Notes under the pieces: model-generated
Databases searched by the model: none
What the model saw: only the letters and a program-made list of their open reading frames with translations
What the model was told of the DNA's origin: nothing
Translations under genes and position numbers: made by a program
NCBI RefSeq assembly: GCF_010725725.1
Contig: NZ_AP022599.1
Span: 3,472,001 to 3,536,000 of the forward strand
Direction of reading: 5' to 3'
DNA length: 64,000 nt
Origin: Mycolicibacterium pulveris
GTDB taxonomy: Bacteria; Actinomycetota; Actinomycetes; Mycobacteriales; Mycobacteriaceae
Part shown: positions 59,112-64,000 of the stretch, in pieces
How positions within the stretch are numbered: the stretch's first letter is position 1
Layout of the letters: each line of letters begins with the position of its first letter

Positions 59112-59217
59112 ACCGTTTATTGTGACATGGAGCGGTGTGCAAGGGAAAGTTTCATTGATTTTACGCCAAAACCGCTGGTAGCGTCACTGACCAGCCAGGG
59201 TATCCTACTCAAAGAAA

Positions 59218-59224
59218 TCTGGAT
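59218..59224. other. Candidate attR core (TCTGGAT)
   Basis: Matches the left copy at 41624-41630. It lies between the integrase start and the Z-prenyl synthase start; the next bases (ATTCG) probably belong to the original chromosomal junction. Only 7 bp, so tentative. Confidence 0.35.
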
Positions 59225-59228
59225 ATTC

Positions 59229-60017
59229 GTGGACCTCATTCCGCCGCGGCTCAAAGAACCGGCGTACCGGATCTATGAGATGCGGTTGCGCCATGAGCTG
59301 GCGCAGTCCAAATCCCAACTGCCCCGGCATATCGCGGTGCTCTGCGACGGCAACCGCAGATGGGCACGTGATGCTGGTCACGATGACGTCAGCTACGGCT
59401 ACCGGATGGGTGCCCGCAAGATCGCCGAGATGCTGCGCTGGTGCCAGGAGACCGGCATCGAGATGGCCACCGTGTACCTGCTGTCCACGGAGAACCTACA
59501 GCGTGACCCCGACGAGCTGTCATCGCTGATCGAGATCATCACCGACGTCGTCGAGGAGATCTGCGCGGCCGACAACCGGTGGACCGTGCGCACCGTGGGG
59601 GACCTGGAACTGATCGGCGAGGAGCCGGCCCGGCGGCTGCGCGACGCCGTGGAGTCCACGCAAGCCGGTGGGCCGTTCCACGTCAACCTGGCCGTCGGCT
59701 ACGGCGGCCGCCAGGAGATCGTCGACGCGGTGCGTCAACTGCTCAGCAAGGCGCTGGTCAACGGCGCCAGCGGCGAGCAACTGGTCGAGGCCGTCACCAT
59801 CGACGCGATCTCGGAAAACCTCTACACCTCCGGGCAACCCGACCCCGACCTGGTCATCCGCACATCGGGGGAGCAGCGGCTGTCGGGGTTCTTGTTGTGG
59901 CAGAGCGCCTACTCGGAGATGTGGTTCACCGAGGCGTATTGGCCGGCGTTTCGGCGGGTGGACTTTCTGCGGGCGCTGCGTGATTACACCGCGCGCCACC
60001 GCCGTTACGGCATGTGA
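59229..60017 (+). CDS. Short-chain Z-isoprenyl diphosphate synthase (Rv1086-like)
   Basis: A 262-residue cis-prenyltransferase, the length of Rv1086. GTG 59229. Signatures: LPRHIAVLCDGNRRWARDAGHDD (catalytic Asp, phosphate-binding Arg), SYGYRMGARKIAEMLRW, TVYLLSTENLQRDPDELSSL, NLAVGYGGRQEIVDAV, TSGQPDPDLVIRTSGEQRLSGFLLWQSAYSEMWFT. Makes omega,E,Z-farnesyl diphosphate, the precursor for decaprenyl phosphate needed for the cell wall. The element integrates just upstream but leaves the coding region whole, although its native promoter region is separated. Confidence 0.92.
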   Translation: MDLIPPRLKEPAYRIYEMRLRHELAQSKSQLPRHIAVLCDGNRRWARDAGHDDVSYGYRMGARKIAEMLRWCQETGIEMATVYLLSTENLQRDPDELSSLIEIITDVVEEICAADNRWTVRTVGDLELIGEEPARRLRDAVESTQAGGPFHVNLAVGYGGRQEIVDAVRQLLSKALVNGASGEQLVEAVTIDAISENLYTSGQPDPDLVIRTSGEQRLSGFLLWQSAYSEMWFTEAYWPAFRRVDFLRALRDYTARHRRYGM

Positions 60018-60031
60018 GGGAAACTGGAGCC

Positions 60032-61384
60032 ATGGCTGCGCTGTCGGCGGTGGTCTTCGCGCTCAGCTGGTGGTTGGGGCTGTATCTGCTTGCCCGCGAT
60101 CCGCGCAAACCGGTTCTGGTGCTCGCCGCGCTCGGCCTGACGAGTTTTGCCGTGGTGGTGGCGCTGGACGCGGTGCGGGTGGTCGCCGGTTCGGACACGC
60201 TGAGCCGCATCGAGATCTATCTCGTCGCGGTGCCGGGCATCGCGTGGTTCGCGGTGCTGCTGGAAATGTCGCGGCCGCGGGAAACGTGGCGCAGCCGCGC
60301 CGGTGAGATCGCGCTGGTGGCCGCGGTGGCCGCGGTGGCGTTCGTCGGCGCGGCGATGGTGGGCAGCGTCGACGGCCCGCTGCGCGCGGGGCACTGGGTG
60401 ATGTTCGCCGCGATCTCGGTGTCCGCGCTGGGCGCGATGGTCCACTGGGTGCTGCGGCGGTCACAGCCCGGGCCGGTGGTGGGCTTCGTCGTCATCGCGA
60501 CGCTGTTCTTCGCGCTCGGCAACGCGATCCTTATCATTCCGCTGGGCCTGGTGCCGAGCTGGTTGGCGTTGGCAGGCACCGGTTTTGACGTGGCGCTGTT
60601 GGGGGTGGCGGTCGCGATCGGCGATGCGTTCGACGAGGGTCAGGCGTTGCGTGCCGACATGTTGCGCTCCTTCGCGGCGACGGCGGTGGTGGCGGTGCTG
60701 TTCGGCGGGCAGGCGCTGATCGGGTTGGCGGTGACCGGCTACGACACCGCGTTGACGGTGCTGCTGTTCACCAGCGTGGGCATCGCGATCGCGATCAACG
60801 TGCTCGCCGACCCGCTGGCCGGTCTGCTGGACCGGCTGGCGTTCTCGCGCTCGCCGACGCTGCGCGCCGACCGTGCCGCCCTGCGCGATGCCGAAGCCGC
60901 GCTGCCGCGCCGCTCCACCAACCCGCTCGACGACGTCGACGACGAGACCTTCGTGCGGCTCACCCGCCGCGCGCTCGGCCACTACGGCGACCTGTCCAAG
61001 CTGGTGGCCAGCCCGCTGACCGCGCTGCCGATCATCGACGAGCGGCTCGCCGCCCGCGGCGCACCCGACCAGCCGCTGGAGCGAGCCAACGAACTCAAGG
61101 CGCTGCTGGCCGACCGCATTGCCCGGCTCAAGCCGCGCGACGGTGGCGACTTCGGCACCACCGAGCAATGGCGTTACTACAACTCGCTGTACTTCCCGTA
61201 CGTGGTGGGGGTGCGGGCGTACGCGCAGAACGCCACCGCGTCCGGGCTGGATCCGGTGGCGCGCCAGGCGTGGCAGTGGTTCGTCACCGAGGTGCCGCAG
61301 CGCTCGCTGCACAACTGGCAGAACGCCGCGGCCCGGCTGATCGCCGCCGATCTGCGCGGCAGCCTGGTGGTCGCCCGAGACTAG
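60032..61384 (+). CDS. Polytopic membrane protein of unknown function
   Basis: A 450-residue protein with about eight membrane helices in the first 280 residues ([132 protein letters not shown]). The C-terminal 170 residues are soluble, with ETFVRLTRRALGHYGDLSKLVASPLT and a C-terminal WFVTEVPQRSLHNWQNAAARLI. ATG 60032 is listed; GTG 60014, overlapping the previous stop (GTGA), is equally possible. Probably coupled to the prenyl synthase gene. Confidence 0.75.
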   Translation: MAALSAVVFALSWWLGLYLLARDPRKPVLVLAALGLTSFAVVVALDAVRVVAGSDTLSRIEIYLVAVPGIAWFAVLLEMSRPRETWRSRAGEIALVAAVAAVAFVGAAMVGSVDGPLRAGHWVMFAAISVSALGAMVHWVLRRSQPGPVVGFVVIATLFFALGNAILIIPLGLVPSWLALAGTGFDVALLGVAVAIGDAFDEGQALRADMLRSFAATAVVAVLFGGQALIGLAVTGYDTALTVLLFTSVGIAIAINVLADPLAGLLDRLAFSRSPTLRADRAALRDAEAALPRRSTNPLDDVDDETFVRLTRRALGHYGDLSKLVASPLTALPIIDERLAARGAPDQPLERANELKALLADRIARLKPRDGGDFGTTEQWRYYNSLYFPYVVGVRAYAQNATASGLDPVARQAWQWFVTEVPQRSLHNWQNAAARLIAADLRGSLVVARD

Positions 61385-61466
61385 GCGGTGCCGCTGACCT
61401 GCGGTTGGCAGTGGTTGGCAGCGTGTGGTGTCGATCTGGCAGCACCGCGACAGCAGCATCGGTGTC

Positions 61467-61889
61467 ATGACCGCAATCGCCACCCGCCCGGTCCGGGATA
61501 CGACCGGGGATGCCCTGTTACGTGTCGCGCTGCGCGCCGACGCCACCCTCTGTGGTGCGCTCGGCCTGCTCGTCGTGATGGCCTCCGAGCCGCTCTCGGA
61601 GCTGTCCGGATTGTCGGCCACCGCCGAATGGCTCGGCGGCACCGCGCTGGTCGGCTACGGGCTGCTGCTGTTCGTGCTCGCCGGTCTGCCCGACGTCCGC
61701 CCCGTCGGGATCGGCGTGCTGGGCGCCAACATCGCGTTCGCGGTGTCGGTGGCCGTCGTGCTCGTCGCAGGCTGGCTGCCGCTGACCGAGTTCGGCGTCG
61801 CGGCCACGATCGCGTTCACCGTCGTCACCGTGGCTTTCGCCTACGGCCAGTACCTCGGGGTGCGTCGCCTCGGCGCGCCTCCTTCATGA
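61467..61889 (+). CDS. Four-helix membrane protein, tandem paralogue 1
   Basis: A 140-residue protein, ATG 61467. Four hydrophobic segments: LCGALGLLVVMASEPL, LGGTALVGYGLLLFVLAGL, IGVLGANIAFAVSVAVVLVAGWL, FGVAATIAFTVVTVAFAYGQYLGVRRLG. The order LLRVALRADATLCG...LPDVRPVGIGVLGANIAFAVS matches the next gene product along its length. Function unknown. Confidence 0.75.
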   Translation: MTAIATRPVRDTTGDALLRVALRADATLCGALGLLVVMASEPLSELSGLSATAEWLGGTALVGYGLLLFVLAGLPDVRPVGIGVLGANIAFAVSVAVVLVAGWLPLTEFGVAATIAFTVVTVAFAYGQYLGVRRLGAPPS

Positions 61890-61971
61890 CTGGTCCGGAG
61901 CCGCCGTCGTCAGAGGTTGCGGCGTCGGCTCCGGAACGGTCCCATCCACCCCCACAGAAAGGAACAGTTCG

Positions 61972-62379
61972 ATGGCCGCTGTCACCACACCGAAACTCAA
62001 CGAGTCCACCGACTCGCTGCTGCGCTTCGCCATGCGCGCCGACGGGATACTCACCGGCCTTGCCGGTATCGCGGCGCTTCCGCTCGCCCGCCGGCTCGCC
62101 GACATCTCCGGCACCACAACCGCATTCGAGTACGCGATGGGCGCGTTCTTCATCGCCTACGGGGTGTTGGTGCTCGGGCTCGCGGCGCTGCCGTCGGTGC
62201 GCGCCGCCGGCATGGCGGTGATCATCGCCAATGTGGTCTACACGGTCGCCGCGGTGGTGTTCGTCCTGGCCGGCGTGTTCCCGCTGACCACGATCGGGGT
62301 GGTGCTGACGCTGGCCACCGGCGCCTACACGCTGGTGTTCGCCGAACTGCAGTACCAGGGCTGGCGCCGCATCGGGTAG
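61972..62379 (+). CDS. Four-helix membrane protein, tandem paralogue 2
   Basis: A 135-residue protein, ATG 61972 with AAAGGAA upstream. LLRFAMRADGILTGLAGIAALPLARRLA, FEYAMGAFFIAYGVLVLGLAALPSVRAAGMAVIIANVVYTVAAVVFVLAGVFPLTTIGVVLTLATGAYTLVFAELQYQGWRR. It aligns with the preceding gene product (LRxADxxLxG, LPxVRxxGxxVxxANxxxxVAxVxVLxAGxxPLT), so they are a tandem duplication. Function unknown. Confidence 0.75.
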   Translation: MAAVTTPKLNESTDSLLRFAMRADGILTGLAGIAALPLARRLADISGTTTAFEYAMGAFFIAYGVLVLGLAALPSVRAAGMAVIIANVVYTVAAVVFVLAGVFPLTTIGVVLTLATGAYTLVFAELQYQGWRRIG

Positions 62380-62389
62380 TTCTTTTCGC

Positions 62390-62447
62390 CGAGCAGACGT
62401 GAAAACCCCCAAAAAGTACCACTTTTGGGGGTTTTCACGTCTGCTCG
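62390..62447. repeat. Intergenic palindrome family B, copy 2
   Basis: Arms begin CGAGCAGACGTGAAAACCCCC and end with its complement; the inner parts AAAAAGT/ACTTTT pair with a one-base bulge. It lies between convergent genes (tandem paralogue 2 and coaA). Outer arms are identical to copy 1 at 33921-33978. Confidence 0.85.
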
Positions 62448-62463
62448 CGCCGGCGTGGGAATG

Positions 62464-63402
62464 CTACAGCTTGCGCAGCCGCAGCCGGTTGATCGAATGG
62501 TCGGCGTCCTTGCGCAACACCAGCGTGGCCCGCGGCCGGCTCGGCAGGATGTTCTCGATCAGGTTGGGCCGGTTGATGGAATGCCAGATGTCGCGGGCGG
62601 CGAACACGGCCTGGTCGTCGGTCAGCGTCGCGTAATGGTGGAAGTGCGAGGCGGGGTTGGCGAACGCCGTCGAGCGCAGGCCGAGAAACCTGTTGATGTA
62701 CCACTGTTCGATGTCCTCGATGCGGGCGTCGACGTACACCGAGAAGTCGAACAGGTCCGACACCATCAGCGTCGGCCCGGTCTGCAACACGTTCAGCCCC
62801 TCCAAAATGAGGATGTCAGGATGGCGAACCACCTGCTTCTCGCCCGGCACGATGTCGTACAGCAGGTGTGAGTAGACCGGCGCGCACACCTCGTCGGCGC
62901 CCGACTTCACCGAGGTGACGAACCGCATCAACGCTCGGCGATCGTAGCTTTCCGGAAACCCTTTGCGGCCCATGAGGTTTCGACGGACCAGCTCGGCGTT
63001 GGGGTAGAGGAACCCGTCGGTGGTGACCAGGTCGACCCGCGGGTGGTGTTCCCAGCGGGCCAGAAGTGCCTGCAGCACACGGGCGGTGGTGGACTTGCCG
63101 ACGGCGACGCTGCCCGCCACGCCGATGATGAACGGCACCGGGCGGTCCGGGTTCTGCTGCGGCTCACCGAGGAACTCCGCGGTGGCCTCGAACAACCGCT
63201 GCCTGGCGGCGACCTGCAGATGGATCAACCGCGCGAGCGGCAGGTAGACCTCCTCGACCTCGAGCAGGTCGATCTTCTCGCCGAGGCCCCGCAGTTTCTG
63301 CAGTTCTTCCTCGGTGAGCTTCAACGGCGTCGACATGCGCAACGCACGCCACTGACTTCTATCGAACTCCACGTAAGGGCTGGGTTCGCTCAGCCGCGCC
63401 AT
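62464..63402 (-). CDS. coaA: Pantothenate kinase (type I) CoaA
   Basis: A 312-residue protein of the exact CoaA length. P-loop [52 protein letters not shown], and C-terminal [19 protein letters not shown]. Phosphorylates pantothenate as the first committed step of CoA synthesis; feedback-inhibited by CoA in bacteria. Corresponds to Rv1092c. Start ATG 63402. Confidence 0.93.
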   Translation of the reverse strand: MARLSEPSPYVEFDRSQWRALRMSTPLKLTEEELQKLRGLGEKIDLLEVEEVYLPLARLIHLQVAARQRLFEATAEFLGEPQQNPDRPVPFIIGVAGSVAVGKSTTARVLQALLARWEHHPRVDLVTTDGFLYPNAELVRRNLMGRKGFPESYDRRALMRFVTSVKSGADEVCAPVYSHLLYDIVPGEKQVVRHPDILILEGLNVLQTGPTLMVSDLFDFSVYVDARIEDIEQWYINRFLGLRSTAFANPASHFHHYATLTDDQAVFAARDIWHSINRPNLIENILPSRPRATLVLRKDADHSINRLRLRKL

Positions 63403-63432
63403 GCGCCCAGTGTTGCATTTAACGTTGAGGCC

Positions 63433-64000
63433 ATGGGCGCCAGCACCTCATTTTCGATCGTCCGGGAGTACCTGCTGCTCGGTTTGCGCTTCGACCGCGT
63501 GGAAGAGGGATACGTCGACGCGTTCACCGGCGACCCCGAGTTGCGCCGCGTCGTGGCGGCCGAACCGCAGCCCGACCCGGTTGAGCTGGCCCGCCAGGCC
63601 GAGCGGCTGCTGGCCAAACTGCCTGCTGGGTTGGAACCGGCCCGTGCCGATTTCGTCGCCGCCCACCTGCGCGCGCTCGCCTGCGCCGGACGCAAGTTGG
63701 CCGGCGAGGACGTCGGGTTCGTCGACGAGGTCGAGGCCTATTTCGACGTGCGCATCAGCAAGGGCGACCCGGAGCGCTATCGGCAGGCGCACCGGCAGCT
63801 CGATGAGGCGCTGGGCGGCGACGGGCCGCTTGCCGACCGGATGCAGGCCTACCGCGCCGGCGAGGAGATCCCGCCCGAGCGCCTCGAGGAGTGCATACAC
63901 GCGTTCTCCAGCGCACTTCGTGATCGCGTGCGCGCCGAGTATCCGCTGCCAGAGACCGAGACCATCACGTACGAGGTGGTGACCGACAAGCCGTGGTCGG
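63433..64000 (+). CDS. Uncharacterised actinobacterial protein, possible DUF885-like metallopeptidase (3' end outside window)
   Basis: ATG 63433, open to the window end (at least 189 residues). [42 protein letters not shown], then [45 protein letters not shown] and [22 protein letters not shown]. From memory this resembles a large actinobacterial family related to DUF885 peptidases whose zinc motif would lie beyond the window; not shown here. Divergent from coaA with 30 bp between starts. Confidence 0.6.
   Translation, partial: MGASTSFSIVREYLLLGLRFDRVEEGYVDAFTGDPELRRVVAAEPQPDPVELARQAERLLAKLPAGLEPARADFVAAHLRALACAGRKLAGEDVGFVDEVEAYFDVRISKGDPERYRQAHRQLDEALGGDGPLADRMQAYRAGEEIPPERLEECIHAFSSALRDRVRAEYPLPETETITYEVVTDKPWS

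Larger units (their letters stand above)
41631..59217. mobile_element. Integrated phage-like element of about 17.6 kb
   Basis: A block of phage genes between trhA and the Z-prenyl synthase gene. From right to left: tyrosine integrase, early operon of small overlapping genes, wHTH protein with 17-bp repeats, tape measure, HNH, gp10-like, terminase, portal, protease, capsid and adaptor; the left end has a few genes on either strand. No major tail, minor tail, chaperone, lysis or classical repressor gene was found. GC is visibly lower than in the flanks. Borders are inferred from the integrase position and the 7-bp repeat. Confidence 0.85.

Overview
The window is chromosomal DNA of a fast-growing Mycobacterium (Mycolicibacterium type). 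Evidence: high GC; mycobacterial families throughout (mycothiol S-conjugate amidase Mca, lipoprotein LpqV, proline-rich antigen Pra, DUF732 and DUF4307 proteins, PGRS-like Gly-rich proteins); and a gene order that, from memory, follows M. tuberculosis Rv1057 to Rv1092c. No tRNA, rRNA or CRISPR array was seen.

Layout. 1-9 kb: accessory or lineage-specific genes: the tail of a molybdopterin oxidoreductase, small secreted proteins, an acetyltransferase, two phage-lysin-like genes in tandem (amidase plus peptidoglycan-binding domain, then a LysB-like esterase), a lipoprotein with an HExxH motif, a Gly-rich secreted protein and a STAS/anti-sigma kinase pair. 9-41.6 kb: the conserved chromosomal backbone: beta-propeller, thiolase and oxidoreductase around a KstR-type operator, MFS transporter, two convergent patatins, lpqV, a second PGRS-like protein, cysteine dioxygenase and rhodanese behind a Cys-Cys leader peptide, the Rv1069c-type hydrolase, echA8/echA9, a Bax-inhibitor-like membrane protein, fadA3, a GDSL esterase, lipU, cbs, pra, metB, GPP34, greA, mca, a YyaL-type thioredoxin-fold protein and trhA. 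Two themes recur: lipid/acyl-CoA catabolism (echA8, echA9, fadA3, lipU, patatins, thiolase) and sulfur metabolism (cysteine dioxygenase, rhodanese, cbs, metB, mca).

41.6-59.2 kb: a compact integrated phage-like element lies between trhA and the Z-prenyl diphosphate synthase gene. It has a tyrosine integrase at the right end, a short early operon of small overlapping genes, a wHTH protein with three 17-bp repeats at and beyond its 3' end, a tape measure gene and then a full HK97-type head module (HNH, gp10-like, terminase, portal, protease, capsid, adaptor). It lacks recognisable major tail protein, minor tail proteins, tail chaperones, lysis genes and a classical repressor. It is therefore a deleted prophage or a capsid-forming satellite. 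Its portal and protease frames join in a way that suggests +1 frameshifting.

59.2-64 kb: backbone resumes with the Z-prenyl synthase, membrane proteins, coaA, and the start of a further gene cut by the window edge.

Three families of palindromic intergenic repeats each occur twice in the backbone, mostly between convergent genes. Start codons were chosen from ribosome-binding sites, ATGA/GTGA overlaps and expected family length.
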